Shown here piece by piece: positions 17,873 to 26,483 of a stretch of 64,000 nucleotides of DNA. Under the pieces are notes generated by a model. It had not been told where the DNA came from. It saw nothing but the letters and a program-made list of their open reading frames with translations, and searched no databases. The DNA comes from Chitinimonas taiwanensis DSM 18899. GTDB lineage: Bacteria > Pseudomonadota > Gammaproteobacteria > Burkholderiales > Chitinimonadaceae. The position numbers and the translations under genes were made by a program. How positions within the stretch are numbered: position 1 is the stretch's first letter; every line of letters starts with the position of its first letter. The stretch is from positions 1 to 64,000 of the forward strand of contig NZ_FPKR01000012.1 of assembly GCF_900119825.1 (NCBI RefSeq), given 5' to 3'.

Positions 17873-19018
17873 TCAACGCCCCCCCATGATCGCGATGTAG
17901 TCCTGAGTCCAGCGGCTATACGGCACGCAAGCGCCCTGCGTCGCGCACTTGGCCTGCGGCGTCTTCCAGAACTTGATCTGGCTAATGCGGGCAAAGCCAT
18001 TCGACTTGCAGAAGTCCGAGCCGCCAGGCGCCTTGTCGCCGCAGGCTGCCGGCACAGCAGGCACCGAGCCAAACCACTCAGCCAAGGAGGACTGCAGCTT
18101 GCGGTTCAGCGAATGTTCCATCCACTTGTAGGCACAGACCGGGTTCTTGGCCTCGGCATGCAGCATGGTCGAATCGGCCCAGCCGGTCGCCCCCTCCTTC
18201 GGTATCACCCCTTCGATGGGGAATTTCTCCGCCTGCAGCGCATTGATCTGGTAACCCCAGGCACTGCTGGCCGCCACGCCCTCATTCTTGAAGTCGTTCA
18301 TCTGCACGGTCACATCGTGCCAATAGCGGTGGGTCAGCTGCTTTTGCGCACGCAAGAGCTTGAGCACCTCGGCGTACTGGGCCTCATTCAGCTCATACGG
18401 ATCCTTGATACCGAGGGCGGGATTCTTGTGCATTAGATAGAGCGCCGCATCGGCGATATAGATCGGGCCATCGTAGGCCTGCACGCGTCCCTTGTTCGGC
18501 TTGCCATCGGGCAGTTTCTGAGCCTCGAACACCACCGACCAGCTATCGGGCGCACTAGGGAAAATCTTGGTGTTGTAGGCGAGGAAGTTGGCGCCCCACT
18601 GATAAGGCACGCCGTAGTGCTTACCATCTACCGTATGCCAGGGCGCCTTCTGCAGGCGCGGGTCGATCGTGGCATAGGATGGCACCAGCTTCAGATTGAT
18701 CTCCTGCACCTTGCGCCCATACACGAGGCGCAGACTGGCATCACCCGAGGCGGTGACCAGGTCGTAGCCCCTCTGGTTCATCAGGCTAACCATCTCGTCC
18801 GAAGTGGCTGCCGTCTTCACATTCACCTTGCAGCCGCTGGCCTGCTCGAAATCGCTCACCCAGTTGTAGTTCTTGTCGGTCTCGCCACGCTCGATATAAC
18901 CGGGCCAAGCAATGATATTGAGCTTGCCCTCGGGCTTGCCCAGGCTTTGCAGCGGGGCAGCGAAGGCAGCGGTATTCAGGGCCAGGACCAGGGCAAGCAA
19001 GGGGTAGCGCGCATGCAT
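17873..19018 (-). CDS. ydcS: Polyamine-type ABC transporter substrate-binding protein (YdcS-like)
   Basis: A periplasmic binding protein of 381 residues from the ATG at 19018, the same length as E. coli YdcS. The signal peptide is MHARYPLLALVLALNTAAFA, cut at about residue 20. Then come LNIIAWPGYIERGETDKNYNWVSDFE and the binding-fold segment DLVTASGDASLRLVYGRKVQEINL. Four to six cysteines near the C-terminus (ACGDKAPGGSDFCKS, KCATQGACVP) are unusual for the family and could form disulfides. A longer in-frame start is rejected because it lacks a signal. It leads the importer-patD unit. Confidence 0.88.
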   Translation of the reverse strand: MHARYPLLALVLALNTAAFAAPLQSLGKPEGKLNIIAWPGYIERGETDKNYNWVSDFEQASGCKVNVKTAATSDEMVSLMNQRGYDLVTASGDASLRLVYGRKVQEINLKLVPSYATIDPRLQKAPWHTVDGKHYGVPYQWGANFLAYNTKIFPSAPDSWSVVFEAQKLPDGKPNKGRVQAYDGPIYIADAALYLMHKNPALGIKDPYELNEAQYAEVLKLLRAQKQLTHRYWHDVTVQMNDFKNEGVAASSAWGYQINALQAEKFPIEGVIPKEGATGWADSTMLHAEAKNPVCAYKWMEHSLNRKLQSSLAEWFGSVPAVPAACGDKAPGGSDFCKSNGFARISQIKFWKTPQAKCATQGACVPYSRWTQDYIAIMGGR

Positions 19019-19492
19019 GGAAATCTCCTCGACAGGATGGGTTCGGCGCGCCGGGCATGGCGCAGCAGATGACGCGGTGATTGTTTTCCCGGCCAGCCAG
19101 CGCCGGCCAGCCATGAGGGGAGATACAAGTCATCTGAAAAACCTATAGCTCACGCGCCAAGCCAGTGCCAGCTGCATAGTGCGGCGCGCCAAAACCGTGC
19201 GGCGCTGCACGATGCTCGGCCAGCCCCACATGCAGAGCAATCACCGAAGCCCATATAGATCAAGGACAAAAATCCGATGCTGCAGCGCAGAAGCCGAGCC
19301 AAGCCAGCCTGGTGCCTAGCTATCGGCGTATCAGATCGGCCTGTACCAAGCACTGCTTGCGAACAGGCTGATTTCGTTTTTTCCGATTGATATCGACGTT
19401 GTATCGAATTTACGGATAGTGATTTGCGCACTGCAGGCAGCCGCCGCGGCCCCGCCGTAGGTCGGCAAACTCGCGCGCTGTGGCAAAAAAGC
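19019..19492. other. Intergenic region upstream of ydcS (no gene seen)
   Basis: This 474-bp stretch separates the ydcS start from the end of the thioredoxin-fold gene, both on the minus strand. A 93-codon open frame at 19150-19431 has no family features and atypical composition, so it is not called. The region contains a candidate sigma54-type site (19155-19170) and is the likely control region of the polyamine operon. No other clear signal is seen. Confidence 0.6.
19155..19170 (-). promoter_or_regulatory. Possible sigma54 promoter upstream of ydcS
   Basis: The minus strand reads TGGCACTGGCTTGGCG. The GG and GC pairs have the correct 10-bp separation, the -24 half is perfect and the -12 half has TGGC instead of TTGC. 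Transcription would start about 125 nt before ydcS. Single matches of this quality arise by chance, so it is tentative. Confidence 0.3.
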
Positions 19493-20050
19493 TCAGGGAT
19501 GGCGCCACTTGATCGAGCAACCGAGACCAGCGATCTGCTCCTGCGGCCCCTTGCCGGTCATGGCGATCTGCTTCATGGCCTCGAACAGGTCGCGGTTGGC
19601 GCCAGGCTGGGGGCCATTGCGGCCCGAGGCATCGAAACGACCGCGGTATTGCAGCTGCAGCTCGCTGTTGTAGCCAAAAAAATCCGGCGTGCACACCGCG
19701 CCATAGGCGCGCGCCACGCGCTGATCCTCGTCATACAGATAGGGGAAGGGGAAGCGGTAGGCCTTGGCATAGGCCTTCATATGCTCGAAGTCGTCCTCTG
19801 GATAGAGGCTGGGATCATTGCTGCTGATCGCCGCACAGCCTATGCCATAGCTAGCCAGCTCGCGGCAGGTGTCCACCAGCGCCTCGCGTATCGCCTTCAC
19901 ATACGGGCAGTGGTTGCAGATGAACATCAGCAGAAAGCCGCTACTGCCACGCAGCTCATCCAGGCGATAGCTGCGTCCATCAGTAGCGGGCAGCAGGAAA
20001 TCCGGGGCGGCAAGGCCGAACTGGCAGATCGGGGTGGTCAGGCTGGCCAT
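19493..20050 (-). CDS. Thioredoxin-fold (AhpC/TSA-like) family protein
   Basis: The 185-residue protein has a peroxiredoxin/TlpA-like fold: GLAAPDFLLPATDGRSYRLDELRG at residues 12-35, then LLMFICNHCPYVKAIREAL with a CxxC motif (CNHC) near 45-48, and CTPDFFGYNSELQLQYRGRFD near 120. No signal peptide is visible, so it is probably cytoplasmic. The NHCPYVK form is common in uncharacterised bacterial thioredoxin-family proteins; a reductase or thiol-peroxidase activity is inferred only. It is transcribed away from rsmE and stands alone. Confidence 0.85.
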   Translation of the reverse strand: MASLTTPICQFGLAAPDFLLPATDGRSYRLDELRGSSGFLLMFICNHCPYVKAIREALVDTCRELASYGIGCAAISSNDPSLYPEDDFEHMKAYAKAYRFPFPYLYDEDQRVARAYGAVCTPDFFGYNSELQLQYRGRFDASGRNGPQPGANRDLFEAMKQIAMTGKGPQEQIAGLGCSIKWRHP

Positions 20051-20138
20051 GCGTGCGGTCCGCTAAATGGTGATGACCGAAGTATAGGCAAGGTCGGGCT
20101 GGCATAATCGGCGCCATTACTGGCTATATCGTTGCCCT

Positions 20139-20861
20139 ATGCCCCGTCTCTATCTCGATGCACCGCTCAGCAGCGGCCTGGAATTTGATCTCCCCGAAGC
20201 CTGCGCCCGCCATGTGCAGGTGCTGCGCCTGCAACCGGGCGATGCGCTGACCCTGTTCAACGGCCAGGGCGGCGAGTACGCCGCCAGCGTCCTGGCCATG
20301 GGCAAGCGCCATGTGTCGGTACAGGTGGGCGCCTTCGATGCCAGCGAACGCGAGTCGCCACTGCAGCTGACCCTGGTGCAGGCGCTCTCGGCCACCGAAC
20401 GCATGGATTACACCGTACAGAAGGCGACCGAGCTCGGTGTGCAGACGATACAGATCGTGCAATCGGCCTATTGCGGCTACAAGCTGGCGGCCGAACGGGC
20501 CGAGAAGCGTCTGCAGCACTGGCAGGCCGTAGCCGAGTCGGCGGCCGAGCAATGCGGGCGTACACGCGTGCCGCGCATCCTGGCGCCGATCAAGCTCGAA
20601 CACTGGCTGGCCCAGGCGCCGGCCGCCGAACTCAAGCTGTTGCTGTCGCCGATCGACGGTCAGCGCCTAAATGCGCTGCCAGCCCAGGCGGCTTCGGTGC
20701 AGATGCTGGTTGGCCCTGAGGGTGGCTTTTCGCTGGAGGAAGAGGCGAGCGCCAAGGCGGCCGGCTTCCAGGCCCTGCTGCTTGGCCCACGTATCTTCCG
20801 CACCGAGACGGTGGCCCCCGTGGTGGCTGCCCTCTTGCAGGCGCGCTACGGCGACTTCTGA
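20139..20861 (+). CDS. rsmE: 16S rRNA m3U1498 methyltransferase
   Basis: A 240-residue SPOUT methyltransferase that makes N3-methyluridine at 16S position 1498. An N-terminal PUA-like domain (about 1-70, with HVQVLRLQPGDALTLFNGQGGEY) precedes the knotted domain. There ATELGVQTIQIVQ, LLLSPIDG, MLVGPEGGFSLEEE and LLGPRIFRTETVAPVVAALLQ form the SAM site. Length and all motifs fit the family. It is divergent from the thioredoxin-fold gene. Confidence 0.95.
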   Translation: MPRLYLDAPLSSGLEFDLPEACARHVQVLRLQPGDALTLFNGQGGEYAASVLAMGKRHVSVQVGAFDASERESPLQLTLVQALSATERMDYTVQKATELGVQTIQIVQSAYCGYKLAAERAEKRLQHWQAVAESAAEQCGRTRVPRILAPIKLEHWLAQAPAAELKLLLSPIDGQRLNALPAQAASVQMLVGPEGGFSLEEEASAKAAGFQALLLGPRIFRTETVAPVVAALLQARYGDF

Positions 20862-20897
20862 ACACGGCGCATGGCGCGCCCTAGGTAATCGCTGCGC

Positions 20898-21791
20898 TTA
20901 CTCCGCCTCGCGGCTCAGCCTTTCCGCCCACTGCTTCCAGAGCGGCAGCTGGTGCACCAACAGGCCGAACACGATCAGCGCGCTGCCGGCCAGTACGCCG
21001 CCGGAAACCGTTTCCCCATTTGCGACATGGCCAAGCCAGAGTGCGGTCACCGGGGTGATCAGCGTGATCAGCGCGACATGGGCGGTGGGCAGGCGCTTAA
21101 TCAGTAGGTAGTACAAGCTCATCGCCAGCACCGAACCCACGCTGGCCAGATAGACGACCGCGCCCCAGTGCTTCAGCTCAGCCGCCAGCGGCCACTGCCC
21201 GTCAAGACACCACCAGGCCAGCAGGGTACAGACGGCGCTGACCAGCAGGGCACCGGTGGCGGTGGCCAGGGGCGGCGTAGCCGCGCCATGGCGCTTGGTC
21301 AGCACCGCGCCCAGGGCCTGCAGCACATTGCCTGCCAAGCCACCGAGAATCCCCCAATACGCTTCCGGCCCCAGGCTGAGTCGGTCGCGGAAGATCAGCC
21401 ATAGCCCGGCCAGCCCAAGCAGCATGCCCAACCACTGGCCACGCCCCGGCCGCTCGCCAATCAGTGCACTGGCGAAGAGCGCGGTCACCAGCGGCGACAG
21501 GCCGAACAGCACGGCCATCAAGCCAGACGAGATGTAGCGCGCGCCGAAATAGGTACAGGCCATCGAAGACGACATGGCGAGGCCGGCAATCAGATAGGTA
21601 CGCCGCGCAGCGGCATCCAGCGGCAAGGGCCGGCGCAGGACGAGCAGCAGCAGACCAGCCAGCAGTGCGCCCAAGCTCATCCGCCCGGCAAGCGCGGCCA
21701 GAAAAGACATGCCGGCCACCGACCAGTTGATGGCCAAGGCGGTGGTGGACCAGACGAAGACCACCCCTAGATAGGCGAGCGAGGTCGGCAC
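20898..21791 (-). CDS. EamA/DMT family transporter
   Basis: The 297-residue membrane protein has ten predicted helices in two EamA repeats (about 5-135 and 150-285). Typical features are VWSTTALAINWSVAG early and the second-repeat end LITPVTALWLGHVANGETVSGGVLAGSALIVFGLLV. DMT proteins export amino acids or small metabolites; the substrate is unknown. The start is GTG and shares a nucleotide with the stop of the upstream GNAT gene (TAGTG), so the two are coupled and may act on related molecules. Confidence 0.88.
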   Translation of the reverse strand: MPTSLAYLGVVFVWSTTALAINWSVAGMSFLAALAGRMSLGALLAGLLLLVLRRPLPLDAAARRTYLIAGLAMSSSMACTYFGARYISSGLMAVLFGLSPLVTALFASALIGERPGRGQWLGMLLGLAGLWLIFRDRLSLGPEAYWGILGGLAGNVLQALGAVLTKRHGAATPPLATATGALLVSAVCTLLAWWCLDGQWPLAAELKHWGAVVYLASVGSVLAMSLYYLLIKRLPTAHVALITLITPVTALWLGHVANGETVSGGVLAGSALIVFGLLVHQLPLWKQWAERLSREAE

Positions 21792-22300
21792 TAGAGTGGC
21801 TTCTCCAGCAGGATGGTGTCGGCCAGGAAGCTCAGGTCGCGGCGGCGTTCGCCCGTCTCGCGAAAGCCCATGCGGTGCCAGAAGGGAAAGGCCGGCGTAT
21901 TGCTGGCGATGATGCCGATGCGCACCACGCGCATGCCGGGCCAGCTGCGGATGATGCCCTCGATCGCCTCGTACACTGCCCGCCCCAGCCCCTTGCCCTG
22001 CCAGCGTTCGGACAGCAGCAACAGGCCTATCATGGTCTGCTCGGGATAGCGCCAGCCGCGCAAGGCCATCACCATGCCGATCAGCTCGGCACCCAGGCGC
22101 ACGCCATAGATCTGCTGGTCATCCGGCTTGCGCCCCACCGGCAGCTCGCTGCCATCGAACCAGCCGGCAATGGCGGCCTTGCCCGGCAGCAGCTTGCCCT
22201 CGGTCAACTGCCAGTAATTGGGCGCCTGGCTACACACCGCATACAGCTCGGCCAGCTGGGCTGCGCTGGGGGAAATGATGCGTTCCAGCCGGATACTCAC
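21791..22300 (-). CDS. GNAT family N-acetyltransferase
   Basis: This 169-residue protein has the GNAT fold: IYGVRLGAELIGMVMALRGW, the acetyl-CoA loop LSERWQGKGLGRAVYEAI near residues 105-122, and the C-terminal NTPAFPFWHRMGFRETGERR. The substrate is unknown. The GTG at 22300 (SIRLERI) is preferred over a TTG eight codons earlier. It overlaps the EamA transporter start by one base, so the pair is an operon. Confidence 0.85.
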   Translation of the reverse strand: MSIRLERIISPSAAQLAELYAVCSQAPNYWQLTEGKLLPGKAAIAGWFDGSELPVGRKPDDQQIYGVRLGAELIGMVMALRGWRYPEQTMIGLLLLSERWQGKGLGRAVYEAIEGIIRSWPGMRVVRIGIIASNTPAFPFWHRMGFRETGERRRDLSFLADTILLEKPL

Positions 22301-22321
22301 GCGACGACTCCACGAACAAGC

Positions 22322-22349
22322 CAACGGCCAAGCGTCGACTTGGCCGTTG
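22322..22349. other. Hairpin between ccsB and the GNAT gene
   Basis: An 11-bp perfect inverted repeat (CAACGGCCAAG / CTTGGCCGTTG) with a 6-nt loop lies in the 111-bp gap past the ccsB stop. The following minus-strand sequence is only moderately T-rich, so it may be a weak terminator of the cytochrome operon. Confidence 0.5.
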
Positions 22350-22411
22350 TAGCAATAAATATTAGGAATCGTTAATTATACCAAAGCGAGCCAGGCGGCG
22401 CGCTGGCCGTC

Positions 22412-23569
22412 TTAGAGCGAGCCGTAGGAATGCAGGCCGGACAGGAACATATTCACGCCCAGAAAGGCAAAGCTGGTCACGAACAGACCGATCACCGCCC
22501 ACCAGGCCAGCACATTGCCGCGCCAGCCTTTGACCAGACGCACATGCAGCCAGGCCGCGTAATTGAGCCAGACGATCAGCGCCCAGGTCTCTTTCGGGTC
22601 CCAGCTCCAGTAACCGCCCCAGGCATCGGCCGCCCACATGGCGCCCAGGATGGTGGCGATGGTGAAGAACAGGAAGCCGACGGCAATCGCCTTGTACATG
22701 ACTTCACCCAGCGTGTCGTAACTGGGCAGGCGGCTGGCCAGGATGCCGCGCGACGCGAGCAGCTGGGCCACGCCTAGCATGGCAGCCAGGGCAAAGGCGC
22801 CATAGCCGACGAAGTTGGCCGGCACATGGATCTTCATCCACCACGACTGCAGGGCGGGGATCAGCGGCTGGATTTCATGCGCGCCGCGCTCGAACGAGTA
22901 CCAGAGGATGAAACCGACCGCGGCGCTGATGATGAGCAGCACAAAGCCGCCCATGCGTCGGGTGGCGAAGCGCTGCTCGTAATACAGATACATGAGCGCG
23001 GTGATCTGGCAGAACAGCACGAATACTTCGTACAGATTGGAAACCGGCACATGGCCGACATCCGGGCCGATCAGATAGCTCTCGTACCAGCGCACGAAGA
23101 ACCAGCTCATCGCCGCACCGGCGGCCGCCCAGGTCATGCCGGAGGCAATCGACTCGGCGGTGGACGAGCGGCGCGCCAGGCCCAGCCAGTACAAACCCGT
23201 GGCCAACACGAATAGCACGCACATCCACATCACCAGTGACTGACTGGCCAGCACGTATTTGAGCCAGAACGCGCTCTGCCCGCGCGTCAGGTCATCGCCA
23301 TACAGGCCGATGCCGGCCAGCGCGACTAGGCCGCTGAGCGGCAGGTAGAGGCGCACCGGCTTCCAGAACCAGCCCAGCGCAATCGCGCCCAGGGTACAGC
23401 CGAGCAGGATGGCCTGCTCATAGCCATCCATGAAGCTGCGGTAGCGGCCAAAGGCCACGCCGGCCGCGATCAGCATCACGAGCGCAAACAGATGATCGCC
23501 CAACTTCAGGCCGCGCCAGAACGGCTGGGCCAGCGTGGCCTTGGGGGCATTCAGGGTGGTGGTGTTCAT
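22412..23569 (-). CDS. ccsB: Cytochrome c biogenesis protein CcsB/CcsA (System II haem handler)
   Basis: A 385-residue polytopic membrane protein of the CcsA/ResC family. It carries the tryptophan-rich WWD-type motif WGGYWSWDPKETWALIVWLNYAAWLHVR near residues 310-337 and conserved histidines including VGHVPVSNLYE and KIHVPANF. With ResB it exports haem and attaches it to apocytochromes c. Its start overlaps the resB stop (ATGA). A cytochrome c4 gene lies upstream in the same direction, a likely client. Confidence 0.93.
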   Translation of the reverse strand: MNTTTLNAPKATLAQPFWRGLKLGDHLFALVMLIAAGVAFGRYRSFMDGYEQAILLGCTLGAIALGWFWKPVRLYLPLSGLVALAGIGLYGDDLTRGQSAFWLKYVLASQSLVMWMCVLFVLATGLYWLGLARRSSTAESIASGMTWAAAGAAMSWFFVRWYESYLIGPDVGHVPVSNLYEVFVLFCQITALMYLYYEQRFATRRMGGFVLLIISAAVGFILWYSFERGAHEIQPLIPALQSWWMKIHVPANFVGYGAFALAAMLGVAQLLASRGILASRLPSYDTLGEVMYKAIAVGFLFFTIATILGAMWAADAWGGYWSWDPKETWALIVWLNYAAWLHVRLVKGWRGNVLAWWAVIGLFVTSFAFLGVNMFLSGLHSYGSL

Positions 23570-25608
23570 GACTGTACTTCCTTGTGCTCGCCAGCCAGGT
23601 CGGCCAGCTTGTCGGTATGCACGGCGAACTCGCGCTCGGTCTGCTCATCGCGCCGGTTGGCACTCATGGCCAGCAGCACGCGGCCATCACCGGCCCAGAT
23701 CCAGATGCGATTCTCGCGAATATAGAACATGCAGAAAATGCCTAGCACCATCAGCAAGCTGCCCAGATAGACCAGGTTCTTGCCCGGGCTGCGGGTCAGC
23801 TGGAAGCCGCTCGACTTCACTTCCTTGAAGCTGCGCGGCTGCAGATAGAAATCGCTGCCGTAATCGAAGCTGGCCGATACCGCCACCAGGCTATCCATCA
23901 GGAAGCGGTAGTGCGCTTCATCGAGCGCAATCTCAGGCAGGCCGGCACGCGTCTGCGCCACCGCCATCGCATCGATGACCGCGCCCTGCAGCAGCTTGAT
24001 ATAGGTCTGCGCGACTGCCTGGCGCTTGTCCTGCGGCACCTTGTCGTCGAGGAAGCGCTCCAGCGCAACGAAGCCCCCTTCCGAGAAGCGCTGCAGCACC
24101 CAGTTCAGACTCTGCTCGAACTCGGGCCGATACGGCGCGCTGATCGCCCCTTCGCTCTGCGCCTTGTCGGCCGTGCGACGGGCAATCTGCGGCCAGGCGG
24201 TCGGATCGAACAGCGTCGCGCGCAAGCGCATGAAGGTATCGAGGGTGAAATTGCTATCCAAGGGCAGACGCACGAAGGCAAACGGGGCAGCCACCTCGCT
24301 GCGTACACCGCTCATCAGGTAATAGCGGCCGTCCTGCTCGAACGGCGCCAGATAGTTCAGATACTCGCGCGCCTGGCCCTGTGCATCGCGCACCTTGAAC
24401 TGTATGGATGGACCGACGTTCTTGACCTTCTTGTCCGCCTTCACCTGGCGGGCGTCCTGCATCATCTTGGCCATGCCCGGCACTTCGGCGGCCTCGGCCA
24501 GGTTTTCGATATTGAAGGCACGGAAGTCGCCAAACTCGAGCGTCAGCGGCTTGCCATTCCACTCGATGGCCTGGCTGTTCTGCGATACCGCGTTCAAGGT
24601 CTGCGGTGCGGCCTGTTTGCCGAACCAGTCCCAGGCCGCAAACTCGAGCTGCGAGCCGCCATCGCCAAAGCTGGATTGGTAAATGGCGATGCCGTTGACG
24701 ATCAGCGGATGGTTGACCTTAACCGTAGCACTGGTCACCTTGCCGCTGGCCTTGTCGGTCACTTCGATATCGCTGGCAAACAGCTTGGGCTGACCGGTGC
24801 TGTAGTGCTCGATATGGAATTGCTTGAGGCGCAGCGTGAACGGCAGCTCCTGCACGAAGTAGCCGCGCCCGGCATTCAGGAACACCACATCACCCGCCGC
24901 ACCCTCAGGCAGATCAAGCACGCCACGGAAGGACAGATTGGCCTCGCCCAGGCGGCTATGGGGCGGAATCTGGCTCTGCGGCACATTGCGCAGCTCGGGC
25001 GCCTTCTGGCCAAAGATTTCCTGCAGCTTGAGGGGCAGATTGCCATCCATCAGCCCGCCGATACAGATGATGACGATGGCCGCATGGGCCAGCAGATAAC
25101 CGAGACGCTGCAGGCTGCCCTTCTTGGCGGCCAGCATGGTGCCGTCCTGGCGCTCGACCTGCTTGAAGCGATAGCCCTGCGCCTGCAACCACTGCGCCGA
25201 TTGCGCGAGCAGCTCGGTGGGCTGCGCTGCCGGCAGCTCGACATGGTGGGCCATCGCGCGCAAGGACTTCAGCGAGGCCTGCTCGCGGTACTGACGCACA
25301 TCGCGCATCACACCCGGAAGCTGGCGATAGATGCATAGCGAGGTGGACAGCACCAGGAAAGCCAGGATCCCGAGAAACCAGCCTGCATGGTAGACATCGA
25401 ACAGGCCCAGCCATTGGAAGGGCTGGAACCAGAAATCACCGAACTCGATCGCATAGTTCGGATAGGGCTGGTTCTGCTGCAGCACGGTGCCGATCACCGA
25501 AGCAATGGCGATGATGGTCAGCAAGCTGATGGCAAAGCGCATGGAGCTGAGTAGCTCGTAGACAGCTCGCCAGAAGGGAAGACGGCGCAATTGGAATCCC
25601 GTAGACAA
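23566..25608 (-). CDS. resB: Cytochrome c biogenesis protein ResB (Ccs1)
   Basis: This 680-residue ResB protein has three N-terminal helices (about 23-45, 75-98 and 165-185), a large periplasmic domain and a C-terminal helix near 615-640 (LVYLGSLLMVLGIFCMFYI). LLSSMRFAISLLTIIAIASVIGTVLQQNQPYPNY is the family start region. The start codon is probably TTG at 25608; no strong ribosome-binding site supports it, and an internal start at the MRFAIS methionine is possible. It forms the System II synthetase with CcsB. Confidence 0.92.
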   Translation of the reverse strand: MSTGFQLRRLPFWRAVYELLSSMRFAISLLTIIAIASVIGTVLQQNQPYPNYAIEFGDFWFQPFQWLGLFDVYHAGWFLGILAFLVLSTSLCIYRQLPGVMRDVRQYREQASLKSLRAMAHHVELPAAQPTELLAQSAQWLQAQGYRFKQVERQDGTMLAAKKGSLQRLGYLLAHAAIVIICIGGLMDGNLPLKLQEIFGQKAPELRNVPQSQIPPHSRLGEANLSFRGVLDLPEGAAGDVVFLNAGRGYFVQELPFTLRLKQFHIEHYSTGQPKLFASDIEVTDKASGKVTSATVKVNHPLIVNGIAIYQSSFGDGGSQLEFAAWDWFGKQAAPQTLNAVSQNSQAIEWNGKPLTLEFGDFRAFNIENLAEAAEVPGMAKMMQDARQVKADKKVKNVGPSIQFKVRDAQGQAREYLNYLAPFEQDGRYYLMSGVRSEVAAPFAFVRLPLDSNFTLDTFMRLRATLFDPTAWPQIARRTADKAQSEGAISAPYRPEFEQSLNWVLQRFSEGGFVALERFLDDKVPQDKRQAVAQTYIKLLQGAVIDAMAVAQTRAGLPEIALDEAHYRFLMDSLVAVSASFDYGSDFYLQPRSFKEVKSSGFQLTRSPGKNLVYLGSLLMVLGIFCMFYIRENRIWIWAGDGRVLLAMSANRRDEQTEREFAVHTDKLADLAGEHKEVQS

Positions 25609-25610
25609 GT

Positions 25611-25637
25611 CAAAGGGGTGGCGATGCCACCCCTTGG
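25611..25637 (-). terminator. Hairpin between cytochrome c4 and resB
   Basis: A 10-bp stem (AAGGGGTGGC / GCCACCCCTT) with a 3-nt loop lies just before resB and is followed on the minus strand by TTTGACTTG. It probably reduces read-through, so cytochrome c4 mRNA exceeds resB-ccsB mRNA. Confidence 0.6.
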
Positions 25638-25675
25638 GTACTGCAGACCGGGAAAGTTCCCGGCCAGAGCCAGGC

Positions 25676-26296
25676 TTAACGCAAGCCGGCGATGTATTCG
25701 GCCACGGCCTTCATGTCCGATTCAGACAGCTTGCTGGCGATTGGCTTCATGATGGGGTTCACACGCTCGCCACCAGCCTTGTAGTCCTTGAGCGACTTCT
25801 CGATATAGGCCGCATGCTGGGCACCCAGACGTGGGTACTGAACCGGGATGCCGGCGCCGTTCGGACCATGGCAGGCCATGCAGGCCGGCAAGCCGGTTTC
25901 GCGATTGCCACCGCGGTAGATCTTCTTACCCGCTTCCATCAGCGCCTTATTGGTGCTCGCGCGCTCTTTCGGCTTCTGCTCACCGAAGTAGGCGGCCAGA
26001 TTCTTCATATCGGCATCGGACAGCGCGGCAACCTGACCCATCATGATTGGGTTCTTGCGCTCGCCTTTTTTGAAGGCGTTCAGCTGGGCGTACAGGTATT
26101 CCGGATGCTGGCCGGCCAGGCTCGGGTTGGCGCTGGCGGCGCTATTGCCATCGACACCGTGGCAGGCAGCACACACTTGCTCGACGATGGCCTTGCCCTT
26201 GGCCGGATCGGCCTTGGCGGCCGGGGCCGGCGCTTCCGAGGCAAAGGCAAAGGAAGCCGCGAAGCCAAGCAAAACTGCCAGCGCGCTACGTTTCAT
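25676..26296 (-). CDS. Dihaem cytochrome c4
   Basis: The 206-residue precursor has the signal peptide MKRSALAVLLGFAASFAFAS. Two haem-binding motifs follow: CAACH near residue 42 and CMACH near 139. The internal duplication (GKAIVEQVCAACHG / GKKIYRGG...CMACHG, with NPIMMGQ / NPIMKPI supplying axial methionines) is characteristic of cytochrome c4, a periplasmic electron donor to terminal oxidases. GGAG 7 nt before the ATG supports the start. It precedes resB-ccsB, which would mature it. Confidence 0.93.
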   Translation of the reverse strand: MKRSALAVLLGFAASFAFASEAPAPAAKADPAKGKAIVEQVCAACHGVDGNSAASANPSLAGQHPEYLYAQLNAFKKGERKNPIMMGQVAALSDADMKNLAAYFGEQKPKERASTNKALMEAGKKIYRGGNRETGLPACMACHGPNGAGIPVQYPRLGAQHAAYIEKSLKDYKAGGERVNPIMKPIASKLSESDMKAVAEYIAGLR

Positions 26297-26483
26297 AGAG
26301 GTAACTCCTTGATGACGATGGGTGCGGCGCTCGCGCCGTCGTTGCTCTGTTTATCCGGGTACTACGAGTCAGCCCAGGCAGGCGATCGGTACCGCCCAGG
26401 CCAAAGTGTTTGATTCAAACCTGATATTCTATCCGAACCTGCAGGTGCCGCAAAAGGCACGCAACATAACGAGAATTGCTCCC

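Noticed and set aside
19150-19431. A 93-codon frame in the gap upstream of ydcS
   Set aside because: No ribosome-binding site, odd Cys/Ser/Arg-rich sequence and location in a likely control region.
22322-22349. A strong terminator for ccsB
   Set aside because: The stem is perfect but the expected U-run is weak, so it is listed only as a hairpin.
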